Shown here: piece after piece, positions 26,031 through 34,926 of the stretch
How the letters are laid out: every line of letters begins with the position of its first letter
Numbering within the stretch: the first letter of the stretch is position 1
DNA from: Clostridiales bacterium
GTDB taxonomy: Bacteria; Bacillota; Clostridia; Lachnospirales; Lachnospiraceae
Assembly: GCA_012520645.1 (NCBI GenBank)
Contig: JAAYNV010000043.1
Location: 79,728 to 143,727 of the forward strand
Direction of reading: 5' to 3'
DNA: 64,000 nt
Program-made: the position numbers and the translations under genes
The notes under the pieces: model-generated
What the model saw: the letters and a program-made list of their open reading frames with translations, nothing else
Told to the model about the DNA's origin: nothing
Databases searched by the model: none

Positions 26031-27047
26031 ATGGCAAATATAGCAATCATCGGAGCCGGAAGCTGGGGAATTGCACTGGCAGTGCTTCTGCACAATAATG
26101 GAAATCAGGTTACGGTCTGGTCGATCATTCAGGAAGAAATCGAAATGTTAAAGAAAGAGAGGGAGCATAAGGATAAGCTGCCGGGTGTGAAGCTCCCTGA
26201 GGATATGAAGTTCACAAATGATCTGAAGGAAGCGGCAGAGGGAAAGGATATGCTTGTGTTAGCAGTACCTTCACCGTTTACGAGAAGCACCTCTCATATG
26301 TTAAAAGAAGTTGTAAAAGAGGGACAGATTATCGTTAATGTGGCAAAGGGTATTGAAGAGGCTACGCTTATGACGCTTTCTGAGGTTATTGAAGAAGAAG
26401 TGCCGCAGGCAGAGGTGGCTGTCTTATCCGGTCCTTCCCACGCCGAAGAAGTAGGAAGAGGAATACCTACTACGATTGTAGTAGGAGCAAAAAAGAAAAA
26501 AACAGCAGAATACATACAGAATATTTTTATGAGTGATGTGTTCCGTGTCTATACCAGCCCGGATGTACTTGGCATTGAACTGGGGGCGGCACTGAAAAAT
26601 GTGGTAGCGCTGGCTGCTGGTATTGCAGATGGACTGGGCTATGGTGATAATACAAAGGCGGCTCTGATTACAAGAGGAATTGCAGAGATCGGAAGACTGG
26701 GAATGGCAATGGGCGGCAAGTTTGAAACCTTCTGTGGGTTGTCCGGTATCGGGGATCTGATTGTGACCTGTGCAAGTATGCATTCCAGAAACCGCAGGGC
26801 AGGTATCCTGATCGGTAAGGGCTATTCGATGGATGAAGCGATGAAGGAAGTCAAAATGGTGGTAGAGGGTGTTTATTCTGCCAAAGCGGCTATGGGACTT
26901 GCAAAAAAATATAATGTGCAGCTTCCAATCATTGAACAGGTTAATGCGGTCTTATTTGACAATAAGCCGGCGGCAGAGGCTGTGAAGGAATTGATGCTTC
27001 GTGATAAGAAAATGGAAATATCCGATTCAGAGTGGCAGACAGATTAA
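26031..27047 (+). CDS. gpsA: Glycerol-3-phosphate dehydrogenase [NAD(P)+]
   Basis: A 338-residue dehydrogenase with N-terminal Rossmann GAGSWGIALAVLLHNNGN, LAVPSPFTRS, VNVAKGIEEATL, the catalytic-region ALKNVVALAAGIADGLGYGDNTKAALITRG and GLSGIGDLIVTC. It reduces dihydroxyacetone phosphate to glycerol 3-phosphate for PlsY, encoded just upstream. TAAGGAGTG precedes ATG 26031. Confidence 0.96.
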   Translation: MANIAIIGAGSWGIALAVLLHNNGNQVTVWSIIQEEIEMLKKEREHKDKLPGVKLPEDMKFTNDLKEAAEGKDMLVLAVPSPFTRSTSHMLKEVVKEGQIIVNVAKGIEEATLMTLSEVIEEEVPQAEVAVLSGPSHAEEVGRGIPTTIVVGAKKKKTAEYIQNIFMSDVFRVYTSPDVLGIELGAALKNVVALAAGIADGLGYGDNTKAALITRGIAEIGRLGMAMGGKFETFCGLSGIGDLIVTCASMHSRNRRAGILIGKGYSMDEAMKEVKMVVEGVYSAKAAMGLAKKYNVQLPIIEQVNAVLFDNKPAAEAVKELMLRDKKMEISDSEWQTD

Positions 27048-27074
27048 CGGACATGCGAAAGGAGCAGAAAGAAA

Positions 27075-27896
27075 ATGGGTGAAATAGCAAATAACTTTAC
27101 GGGGAGTGCACAGTATGTAGCATCCGAGGAATTGATGGCGAGTGTCAATGTGGCAATTGCACTGAAAAAACCTCTTTTAATTAAGGGAGAGCCGGGAACC
27201 GGAAAGACGATGTTAGCACAGGCTGTGGCAGAGTCTCTTGGGAAGAAGCTGATTATCTGGAATATTAAATCTACGACGAAGGCGCAGGATGGTCTTTATA
27301 TGTATGATACGATTCAGCGTTTGTATGACGGGCAGTTTGGAGAAGAGGGTGTGGATGATATTGCACGCTATATCAAGCTTGGAAAGTTAGGAGAGGCATT
27401 TGACAGTGAGGAGCAGGTCGTGCTGCTCATTGATGAAATTGACAAGGCAGATTTGGAATTCCCCAATGATCTTTTGTGGGAGCTGGATCAGATGGAGTTT
27501 TACATCCATGAGACAAAGCGCAATGTAAAGGCAAAGCACAGACCGATCGTAATCATTACCTCCAATGCGGAAAAGGAATTGCCGGACGCATTTCTTCGCA
27601 GATGTATTTTCCACTATATAGATTTTCCGGATAAGGAATTGATGGAGGAAATTGTAAAGACACATTATCCGGATGTGGAAGAGCATTTACTGCAGAATGC
27701 CATGGAAGTATTCTATGAGATTCGTTCCATTCGTGACATCCGCAAAAAGCCAAGTACTTCAGAGCTGATCGACTGGATCAACGCACTGCAGATTGGCGGT
27801 ATCAGTGCGGAGGTGTTAAAAGAAAAGCTTCCGTTTGTCGGAGTGATCGTAAAAAAAGATGAAGATCTTGATATTGTAAAGCATAAAGCGGATTAG
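27075..27896 (+). CDS. MoxR-type AAA+ ATPase
   Basis: A 273-residue AAA+ ATPase with Walker A GEPGTGKTMLA, Walker B LLIDEIDKAD, sensor 1 IITSNAEKELPDAFLRRC and a short C-terminal lid. MoxR ATPases usually act with a von Willebrand A-domain protein, the next gene here (11 bases downstream), as chaperones that insert cofactors or mature complexes. The client is not apparent; the upstream lipid-synthesis genes may be unrelated. Confidence 0.93.
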   Translation: MGEIANNFTGSAQYVASEELMASVNVAIALKKPLLIKGEPGTGKTMLAQAVAESLGKKLIIWNIKSTTKAQDGLYMYDTIQRLYDGQFGEEGVDDIARYIKLGKLGEAFDSEEQVVLLIDEIDKADLEFPNDLLWELDQMEFYIHETKRNVKAKHRPIVIITSNAEKELPDAFLRRCIFHYIDFPDKELMEEIVKTHYPDVEEHLLQNAMEVFYEIRSIRDIRKKPSTSELIDWINALQIGGISAEVLKEKLPFVGVIVKKDEDLDIVKHKAD

Positions 27897-27906
27897 GGGT
27901 GGATAC

Positions 27907-29109
27907 ATGTTTGTATCGTTTTTTGACACACTGAAGGCGAAGGGATTAAAGGTTACGTTAAGCGAGTGGCTGACACTGCAGGAGGCGCTTGATAAGGGGC
28001 TTTGTGGAAGCAGCATGACACAGTTTTATTATGTGGCGCGCATGATCCTTGTAAAAAGTGAGACGGATTTTGACAAGTTTGATATGGCATTTGAAGAACA
28101 TTTCAAAGGAATCTATTCGGATGATGCCGTGACGGACCGGATGCTTCGGTGGCTGGATAAGGAAGATATGAATGATATGCTGCATGAGCAGGAAGTGCAG
28201 TGGCTGAATCAGATTGAAGAAATCAAGGTTGACAAAGAGGATGTGGAAGATAAGTTTAAGCAGCGTCTGAAGGATCAGGACAGCGAGCACAATGGCGGAA
28301 GTTTCTGGATCGGTACGATGGGTAAAACTTCGTTTGGTAATACCGGTGGTAACGTCGGCGGTGTACGCGTGGGTGGAAAGACCGGTTTCCAGTCTGCGTT
28401 TGCGGTCGTTGGAGCCAGAAAATACAGGGACTTTCGGGATGACAGGACACTGGATAACAGACAGTTCCAGCTTGCATTCAGAAGGCTCAGACAGTTTTCC
28501 ACGAAGTTAGATATTCCCAAGACAGAGCTGGATCTGGATGAGACGATCGACCAGACCTGCAATAACGGTGGCTGTCTTCAGATCGTTATGGGAAAACCGA
28601 GAAAGAATGCAGTCAAACTTCTTCTTTTGATGGATTCCGGGGGTACGATGATCCCTTACAGCTCCCTGATGAATGATTTGTTTCAGGCGGTTCATAAATC
28701 CAATCATTATAAGGATGTTAAGGCGTATTATTTCCACAACTGTATTTACAGTAAGCTGTATAAGACACCGGAATGTGAAAACGGCGACTGGATTGATACA
28801 GAGTGGATGTTCAGGAATCTGGATAAGGACTACAAGGTCATTATTGTGGGAGATGCGGCGATGGCACCGGAAGAGCTGTATTCTGAGACGGGAAATTACC
28901 GGGGACCAAACGGTGGCTTAAGCGGTTATGAGTGGCTGAAGCTCGTAAAACGGCATTATAAAAAGGTCGTCTGGCTGAATCCCAAGATGGCGCCGGGAAG
29001 AGCTCCGTGGAGGGAAGCAGAGACTGCGATTAAGGAAATGTTTCCAATGTATAAGTTGACGGTGGATGGACTGAATAAAGCGATGGTGACTTTGATGGTC
29101 AATAAATAA
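27907..29109 (+). CDS. VWA-domain protein, CoxE-like partner of the MoxR ATPase
   Basis: A 400-residue protein. The N-terminal half is helical and charged; the C-terminal half is a von Willebrand A domain beginning near residue 235 (KLLLLMDSGGTMIPYSSLM). The usual metal-site motif DxSxS reads D-S-G-G-T, so the first Ser is Gly and the second Thr. Gly-rich residues near 138-160 are disordered-looking. It pairs with the preceding MoxR ATPase, a common two-gene chaperone unit whose client is not known here. Confidence 0.9.
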   Translation: MFVSFFDTLKAKGLKVTLSEWLTLQEALDKGLCGSSMTQFYYVARMILVKSETDFDKFDMAFEEHFKGIYSDDAVTDRMLRWLDKEDMNDMLHEQEVQWLNQIEEIKVDKEDVEDKFKQRLKDQDSEHNGGSFWIGTMGKTSFGNTGGNVGGVRVGGKTGFQSAFAVVGARKYRDFRDDRTLDNRQFQLAFRRLRQFSTKLDIPKTELDLDETIDQTCNNGGCLQIVMGKPRKNAVKLLLLMDSGGTMIPYSSLMNDLFQAVHKSNHYKDVKAYYFHNCIYSKLYKTPECENGDWIDTEWMFRNLDKDYKVIIVGDAAMAPEELYSETGNYRGPNGGLSGYEWLKLVKRHYKKVVWLNPKMAPGRAPWREAETAIKEMFPMYKLTVDGLNKAMVTLMVNK

Positions 29110-29144
29110 AGGGAACATTGCAGGGTTATAAATTATAAGCATGG

Positions 29145-30146
29145 CTACACCAGCAGAAGGATGCTGCCCAACAGTAAAAGGGGTGGCAGACAGGCGGTGT
29201 AGCTTTTTTCGTTGTGAAACAGGTGCAGGGTAATCAGGCAGAAAATCAGGCTGAATCCACTGACTGTCAGGATATCCAAAAGGAAGGAGCGGCAGGCGGA
29301 ACCGGTTGTCATAGCCGGAAGGAAGAAAAGCCCTCCTGCAAAAAGTGCGACAGCATTCATAAGCAGAGGTATAAGCAGACAACTGAGACTGGCAAGATAT
29401 TTCTGCGCTTTGCTTATGACCTGATAAAAACCGCAGGCATCATCCTGGTACACATGCAGCCCGCCGGTATAGCAGGCAGCGAACAGCATAAGATATAAGA
29501 GCCGTTTTAATGCAAGCATGTCAAAGGGCTGTTTGAAAGGCAGGAGTGAGTCTGGTACTTCAGTTGCTTTGAGAAGCTGTGCTTTTGGCGTAGCGTTATA
29601 GGAAAATGAGAATACAGATCCATCCTCCAGATGTGAATGATAAATATGTGTAAGCTCCTGTTTGAGATAGGGAGGATTGGAAAGCAAAGTGTCCATACTG
29701 GTTTCTAAGACATGCAGCTCATATTCCTCAAACCATGCTGCAAAAACGGTTTCACAGGCAACATCTGAGAGCAGGGAATCCGGTGCGGTCACGACAGAAA
29801 TTGTTTTCCGTGTGCTTCCGGCATCTACGGAATCAAATAGTTCCTCTGGGAACAGAAAGCCGCATTCGGCCTGCTTTGTCGCAACCTCTTCCCGTAGACG
29901 CTCCGGGCTGTCAGCCATATAAAACAAAAAGAGTGAACGATCCGAAGCGGAATCCTCAATCAGCTTTTTACAGATTTTGGTGGAGATGGAATCGGCAGGG
30001 GAAGCATAGAGCGCAATCCGGGCAGATGAATAGTCTGTGGTTTCCAGTTTGGGAAAGAGAGCACACAGAAGCAGAATGCTGCCTGTAAGCAGATAGAGGG
30101 AGCGGCTTTTCAGTTGTCTTTTGCATAACAGAAACAGGAAGTTCAT
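29145..30146 (-). CDS. ABC-2 type transporter permease subunit, possibly C-terminally truncated
   Basis: A 333-residue membrane protein of ABC2_membrane_3 layout: one N-terminal membrane helix, an external domain (about 31-205), then membrane helices near 212-230, 246-272, 285-305 and 317-333. It ends inside the fifth helix (PPLLLLGSILLLV), whereas the partner permease continues to a sixth. The stop lies 35 bases from the converging VWA gene. The ATGA overlap with the upstream permease implies translational coupling. The substrate is unknown. Confidence 0.75.
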   Translation of the reverse strand: MNFLFLLCKRQLKSRSLYLLTGSILLLCALFPKLETTDYSSARIALYASPADSISTKICKKLIEDSASDRSLFLFYMADSPERLREEVATKQAECGFLFPEELFDSVDAGSTRKTISVVTAPDSLLSDVACETVFAAWFEEYELHVLETSMDTLLSNPPYLKQELTHIYHSHLEDGSVFSFSYNATPKAQLLKATEVPDSLLPFKQPFDMLALKRLLYLMLFAACYTGGLHVYQDDACGFYQVISKAQKYLASLSCLLIPLLMNAVALFAGGLFFLPAMTTGSACRSFLLDILTVSGFSLIFCLITLHLFHNEKSYTACLPPLLLLGSILLLV

Positions 30147-31369
30147 GTGGTATACCTCTTAGTTTTCCAAAATGTAAACAGTATAGATGCGCTCAATAAA
30201 ATGAGGGCACCGATCAGACAGAAGCAGGAATAGTGTTGTTCTGGCCGAAAGCTTTGATCCAGAATGGAGCAGAAAATACGATGGCACCAAAAGACCGGAA
30301 GAAACGGACCTGTTTTTCCGCAAAGCTTTGGCAGAAAGGCAGATGGAAGGAGCAGACCGCAAAACAGGGTCATACCCAGACCAGAAAAAAACAGCCATAG
30401 AATACCTTCACTTCCTCGCCTTGGGACGGTAAAGCAGAATACTTCCAGAGCGGAGAACAGAAGCAGGGGAGCCATCAGGAGAAGCAGAGACCAAGGCAGA
30501 GAAGCTGCGTCCGAAAAAAGGACTGCAAGTGGAGTAAGGTTTATCGCAAGAATCGGAAGCACGGCAGCAAGGAGATTCTGTACAAAGATAACGGATAACC
30601 GGATCAGAGTGTGGGAAACCGGTGACAGTCCCATATGTATCCAAATATTTCGAACGGCATCATTTTCCTGAAACTGGACATGATAGAGCGTACCGCAGCA
30701 GAGGAAAAACAGTAAAAGCAGGGTGGCACCGTAAAAGACCGGAACGCGCAAAGTACCTGTCGCAGAAGCGATTTCGTCATGGAACAGGGATTCACGCAAA
30801 AATACAATGTGCAGACCGCGTCTGTTCAGGGTATCAAAAAGAGTCTGTAAATCTATGGAAAGGCCATAAGAGTTATACAGATCTGCTGCAGTATAGACTG
30901 CCGACTGGGCAGAACCGAGCAGGGATGCCCCGCTTTTTGTCAGCTCTGCAAGCAATGCGGCAGGAAGCCCTTCAGCATTCGAAAAGGTGACAGAAACCGG
31001 AAGATTTTCTCCGTTTAATATTCCGGTAAGTGTGCCGGAAGGAAGCTCGATCACTGCAATGACCTGACCGGAGGCAAGCTGTTTTTGTGCCTCTTCCTTT
31101 GAGACCTCCGTAAAGGTAAAAAGGGAGGATACGGACCGGAAACTTTCCAGATAGGAAAGTGTCAGAGAGGAGTCCAGTTCGGTATCCTCGTTGACAACCG
31201 CGATTTTTGTCATAGGCAGTTCACCGGACTGATACAGAGATTTCGTCAGTAAAAACAGCAGAGCAAAAAGAAGCCCAAGAAAGAAAAAGGATCCGAGAAT
31301 AAGTTTCGGAAAAGCAAGCAATGACCGTTTGTATTCGGTTTTCATAAAGCGTAAAGCTACATTTCCCAT
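30143..31369 (-). CDS. ABC-2 type transporter permease
   Basis: A 408-residue permease: one helix near 21-45, an external domain (about 46-212, containing KIAVVNEDTELDSSLTLSYL, typical of this exporter family), then five further helices to about 395. It would pair with the next permease and the ATPase encoded upstream to export a peptide, lipid or drug; the substrate is not evident. It overlaps the preceding gene by 13 bases and the next by four. Confidence 0.83.
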   Translation of the reverse strand: MGNVALRFMKTEYKRSLLAFPKLILGSFFFLGLLFALLFLLTKSLYQSGELPMTKIAVVNEDTELDSSLTLSYLESFRSVSSLFTFTEVSKEEAQKQLASGQVIAVIELPSGTLTGILNGENLPVSVTFSNAEGLPAALLAELTKSGASLLGSAQSAVYTAADLYNSYGLSIDLQTLFDTLNRRGLHIVFLRESLFHDEIASATGTLRVPVFYGATLLLLFFLCCGTLYHVQFQENDAVRNIWIHMGLSPVSHTLIRLSVIFVQNLLAAVLPILAINLTPLAVLFSDAASLPWSLLLLMAPLLLFSALEVFCFTVPRRGSEGILWLFFSGLGMTLFCGLLLPSAFLPKLCGKTGPFLPVFWCHRIFCSILDQSFRPEQHYSCFCLIGALILLSASILFTFWKTKRYTT

Positions 31370-32541
31370 GGCAGATATCCTTTCAAAACAAGCAATTCGC
31401 TTTGTTCCATTCTGTCAAGCATTTCATTTCCAAGCTGTTCCAGAGCTTCTTCTGTCAGTAGGAAGGGATTCCTCGAATTTTCAGCAGAAAAGGGAAACTC
31501 TGTTGCCGGAGCAGAAGCGGATGCTTCCAAAAACAGACTTCCGTATAGATGGAAACTTCCATAGGTATTTTTACAGATCAGCTCTTTTAGATTGATGCAG
31601 AGTGCTCCGTTATCGGATTCAGACAGAAGCACGGCATAATCCATGGTGAAAAGAGGAACGGAATCCGGCGTTTTTTCTGAGGGAGCATATAGGACTAACT
31701 GTCCGGTCAGTTGACCAGATAACTGTTCAGTCATTGGCTCTGTAACTGGCTGTATGAGTAGTGTGAAGGGATAGCTTTTTTCATGTATCACAATGTTTTG
31801 CTCATAATACAGACCTTCTATATCACCCTGTGGTGTCAGGGTCAGAAAAAAGGACTGACCGGAAGGGACTGTTATCTGATAAGTGTAGTTGTCATCCTTT
31901 GTGTGTTCAGAAGAAAGTAAAGTGATCTCTGCCTGACGCAGCAGTTCCCTATCTGGGAAAAGGAAATTTAACTGCCGCAAAAACGTATCCCGGACAGGTG
32001 TCTTATCCAAAAAGAGAGCACAGGAAAAATCTTCTGGTACCGTCATTTCCAGAAACTGAGGGAGAGGGGAGGCATTAAAGTCCTTTCCAAGAGAAGCCGG
32101 ATTTACGGTAAACCAGAAATCAGACAATTCTGGTGAGTGTAGTGCCAGAAGGTTCGTATCCGTATAGAAGTCCAGATGACCATAAGGCTTCATCAGATAG
32201 GAAACCTCCGAATTGGAGAAAAAAGTATTCCGTTTGGTGTCCAGTACAAGCTCCGTTTCCAGTCCAAATCCCTCCAGATCCACCGGATCGAAAGAAAGCT
32301 CCTTTACCAGTTCTCCAGATGGCTCGAGCCGGTTGAGTGTCAGGGACAATGTACCGGAGAGAATTTCACTTTGAAGAAGTGTACCGGTGTGATTTTGACC
32401 AAAGGAGCGATACCATGCTCTTGTTACCGTCATCCGTGGAGAACGATAAAAGCGGACAGCGGAAAAAAGCCCTATGATTGCCAGAAAAAGCAAAACGGCA
32501 CATATTATTTTTTTCCTGCTTTTTTTAGTAAGGTATTTCAT
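31357..32541 (-). CDS. Membrane-anchored extracytoplasmic protein of the ABC exporter operon
   Basis: A 394-residue protein I do not recognise. A basic start (MKYLTKKSRKK) and one hydrophobic helix (about residues 12-28) look like a signal anchor, followed by a large external region without an obvious lipobox or enzyme motif. It overlaps the ATPase gene by 17 bases and the following permease gene by 13, so it belongs to the exporter operon and is probably an accessory subunit or substrate-handling factor. Confidence 0.72.
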   Translation of the reverse strand: MKYLTKKSRKKIICAVLLFLAIIGLFSAVRFYRSPRMTVTRAWYRSFGQNHTGTLLQSEILSGTLSLTLNRLEPSGELVKELSFDPVDLEGFGLETELVLDTKRNTFFSNSEVSYLMKPYGHLDFYTDTNLLALHSPELSDFWFTVNPASLGKDFNASPLPQFLEMTVPEDFSCALFLDKTPVRDTFLRQLNFLFPDRELLRQAEITLLSSEHTKDDNYTYQITVPSGQSFFLTLTPQGDIEGLYYEQNIVIHEKSYPFTLLIQPVTEPMTEQLSGQLTGQLVLYAPSEKTPDSVPLFTMDYAVLLSESDNGALCINLKELICKNTYGSFHLYGSLFLEASASAPATEFPFSAENSRNPFLLTEEALEQLGNEMLDRMEQSELLVLKGYLPWEM

Positions 32542-33205
32542 CGGAAGATATCTCCTTTAGGGTTCCGTCTTTTAAGAATAGAAGAGAGGTACAAAGGAAT
32601 AAATCCTCCTTTTCGTGTGTGGAGAGCAGGATGGTTCCTCCTTCTTTCAAATAGGCAGTAAGACAGTCATTCATTTGTCTTTTCATGGAAAAATCCAGTG
32701 CACTGCACGGTTCGTCCAAAAGCAGGAGCCTGGGGGAATTGGAAAATGCGCAGGCGAGGGAAAGTCTGCGTTTCATACCTCCGGACAGCTTTTTGACCGG
32801 AAGCTTATAAAAGGAAGCAATATCCAAAAGCTGCATCGGAGTAGAGGTAAGCATTCTTTCAAAATCCTTTCGATGTCCGTGAAAGCGGAGCAAAAGATTG
32901 TCTTTGGCGCTTAGCTCTTCAATTAAGGGATTTTCCTGCGGTACATACCCCAATAGAGAAGCATGGGAGGCAGAAGCTTTGAACGGGTCTCCATCCACTA
33001 ATATTTTACCGCTGTTCGGTTTCCGTACACCTGCCAAAATGGAAAAAAGTGTGGATTTGCCACAGCCGTTATTGCCAAGTAATGCGGTACAGCTTCCAAC
33101 AGGCAGTGAGAAGGAAATATTATCCAGTAATTTGGTTTTTTCCTTGGACTTACTATAAGAGAAGGATAAATTCTGTATTTCCAACAGAGGTTTCGGTTCG
33201 CTCAT
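32525..33205 (-). CDS. ABC transporter ATP-binding protein
   Basis: A 226-residue ABC ATPase with Walker A LGNNGCGKST, Q-loop GYVPQENPL, signature LSGGMKRR, Walker B LLLLDEPCSALD and H-loop STHEKED. It is first in a four-gene minus-strand operon and should energise the exporter formed by the two permeases. No clear sigma-A promoter was found in the 96-base gap shared with spoIVA. Confidence 0.92.
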   Translation of the reverse strand: MSEPKPLLEIQNLSFSYSKSKEKTKLLDNISFSLPVGSCTALLGNNGCGKSTLFSILAGVRKPNSGKILVDGDPFKASASHASLLGYVPQENPLIEELSAKDNLLLRFHGHRKDFERMLTSTPMQLLDIASFYKLPVKKLSGGMKRRLSLACAFSNSPRLLLLDEPCSALDFSMKRQMNDCLTAYLKEGGTILLSTHEKEDLFLCTSLLFLKDGTLKEISSDEIPY

Positions 33206-33245
33206 TTTTGTTTAGTAATCCTTTCGTATGCTTTTTGTATTTTAA

Positions 33246-33274
33246 CATATTTGACAGAGGATTGACATATACAT
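33246..33274 (+). promoter_or_regulatory. Putative sigma-E promoter of spoIVA
   Basis: CATATT (33246-33251), a 14-bp spacer and CATATACAT (33266-33274) resemble the mother-cell sigma-E pattern, as expected for spoIVA. Start and spacing are as in 63548-63576 on the other strand. Confidence 0.6.
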
Positions 33275-33301
33275 TTAGCAGGTAAGACAGGAGGTTTTTG
33301 G

Positions 33302-34789
33302 ATGGGAAATTTTCACAGTAATACATACGATTTATACCGGGATATACAGAAACGCTGCGGCGGGGAGATATACATAGGCGTGGTGGGACCGGTCAGAACG
33401 GGAAAATCTACTTTTATCAAGCGGTTTATGGATCTTCTGGTGCTGCCGTATATGGAAGATGAAAATGCCAGAGTGCGGGCACAGGATGAGCTGCCGCAGA
33501 GTGCAGGCGGGAAAACGATTACGACGACAGAACCGAAATTTATTCCAAAAGAAGCAGCGAAGCTTAAGCTGAACGGGGATGTGGAAGTAAAGGTTCGTTT
33601 GATTGACTGTGTAGGTTATATGGCAGAGGGTGCGGCAGGTCATATGGAAAATGAAGCGGAACGGATGGTAAAGACCCCATGGTTTGAACAGGAAATTCCG
33701 TTCACACAAGCTGCAGAGATCGGAACGAAAAAGGTTATTACCGATCATTCTACGATCGGAATCGTAGTGACAACGGACGGAAGCTTCGGAGAGCTGGAAA
33801 GGGGAAGCTACCTTGTGCCGGAGGAGAAAACAATCACAGAATTAAAAAGGCTGCATAAGCCGTTTCTTGTCCTTCTAAACTCTGCCAAGCCCTACAGTGA
33901 AGAAACACGCAGACTTTCTGAAAGCATGCAGGAAAAATACGGGGTTAAAGTATTGCCTGTTAACTGTGAACAACTTAAAAAAGATGATATTCATATAATT
34001 ATGGAGCAGGTATTGTATGAGTTTCCGGTGACCATGGTGGAATTTTACATGCCAAAATGGGTGGAAATGCTGCCATGCAGTCATCCCATGAAGACCGATA
34101 TCATTGATAAGGTGCGGAAGCTCATGGTTGGAATTGATACGATTCAGGACGTGGTAGAAAAGCCTGTGGAGCTTTCCAGTGAATATGTCAGGCGTTTGAA
34201 AATTGACCAGATCAATATGGCAGATGGCTGTATCCGCATGAATCTGGACGTGGACGAAAGCTATTATTATGAGATGCTCAGTGAACTGATTGGGGAAGAG
34301 ATTTCCAATGAATATCAGCTTATTACCAAGATGCAGGAATTTGCCAGAATGAAAAAGGAATATGTTAAGGTGCTGCATGCTGTGGAGGCGGTACGTCAGA
34401 AAGGATATGGTGTAGTAACACCGGAACGCAGTGAAATTACACTGGATAAGCCGGAGGTGATCAAACATGGAAGCAAATACGGAGTCAAGATCAAGGCGGA
34501 GAGTCCTTCCATTCATATGATACGTGCCAATATAGAGACTGAAATTGCACCGATTGTAGGAACGGAGCAGCAGGCAGAGGATCTGATCCGTTATATTTCG
34601 GATGCAGGGACTTCAGAGAAAGGTATTTGGGAGACCAATATATTCGGAAAGACCGTGGAACAGCTTGTAAATGACGGAATCACCGGCAAACTGGCTATGA
34701 TAGGTGATGAAAGTCAGGTCAAACTGCAGGAAACCATGCAGAAGATTGTGAATGACAGTAACGGAGGTCTGGTCTGTATTATTATTTAA
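33302..34789 (+). CDS. spoIVA: Stage IV sporulation protein A
   Basis: A 495-residue SpoIVA. The N-terminal ATPase domain has a Walker A GPVRTGKSTFIKRFM, and the family signature GKTITTTEPKFIP follows; the C-terminal part ends SNGGLVCIII. SpoIVA hydrolyses ATP and polymerises around the forespore as the basement layer of the spore coat, in the mother cell. This is direct evidence that the organism makes, or made, endospores. CAGGAGG precedes ATG 33302. A hairpin terminator follows. Confidence 0.96.
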   Translation: MGNFHSNTYDLYRDIQKRCGGEIYIGVVGPVRTGKSTFIKRFMDLLVLPYMEDENARVRAQDELPQSAGGKTITTTEPKFIPKEAAKLKLNGDVEVKVRLIDCVGYMAEGAAGHMENEAERMVKTPWFEQEIPFTQAAEIGTKKVITDHSTIGIVVTTDGSFGELERGSYLVPEEKTITELKRLHKPFLVLLNSAKPYSEETRRLSESMQEKYGVKVLPVNCEQLKKDDIHIIMEQVLYEFPVTMVEFYMPKWVEMLPCSHPMKTDIIDKVRKLMVGIDTIQDVVEKPVELSSEYVRRLKIDQINMADGCIRMNLDVDESYYYEMLSELIGEEISNEYQLITKMQEFARMKKEYVKVLHAVEAVRQKGYGVVTPERSEITLDKPEVIKHGSKYGVKIKAESPSIHMIRANIETEIAPIVGTEQQAEDLIRYISDAGTSEKGIWETNIFGKTVEQLVNDGITGKLAMIGDESQVKLQETMQKIVNDSNGGLVCIII

Positions 34790-34809
34790 AGATTTGGGAA
34801 AATAATCAA

Positions 34810-34850
34810 AAGGTCTGTGGAGCAAAATGTTTCCATGGACCTTGCTTTTG
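34810..34850 (+). terminator. Intrinsic terminator after spoIVA
   Basis: A 12-bp stem (34810-34821 with 34832-34843, two G-T pairs) is followed by GCTTTTG. Confidence 0.75.
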
Positions 34851-34855
34851 TATGC

Positions 34856-34884
34856 TTGTGAAACATTCGGAATATTGTTATAAT
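34856..34884 (+). promoter_or_regulatory. Sigma-A promoter of the nucleoside salvage genes
   Basis: TTGTGA (34856-34861), 17-bp spacer, TATAAT (34879-34884) with an extended -10 TGT. It lies 42 bases before the purine nucleoside phosphorylase ATG. Confidence 0.78.
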
Positions 34885-34926
34885 TGCAGTATAATTGTGC
34901 GGAAAGCTATAAAAAGGAGGAAAAAG

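Noticed and set aside
33206..33301. A sigma-E promoter for the minus-strand exporter operon
   Set aside because: CATACGAA on the minus strand is a partial -10, but no matching -35 lies at the right distance.
33875..34516. A 213-residue minus-strand frame inside spoIVA
   Set aside because: It mirrors spoIVA and is Phe/His-rich nonsense typical of antisense reading.
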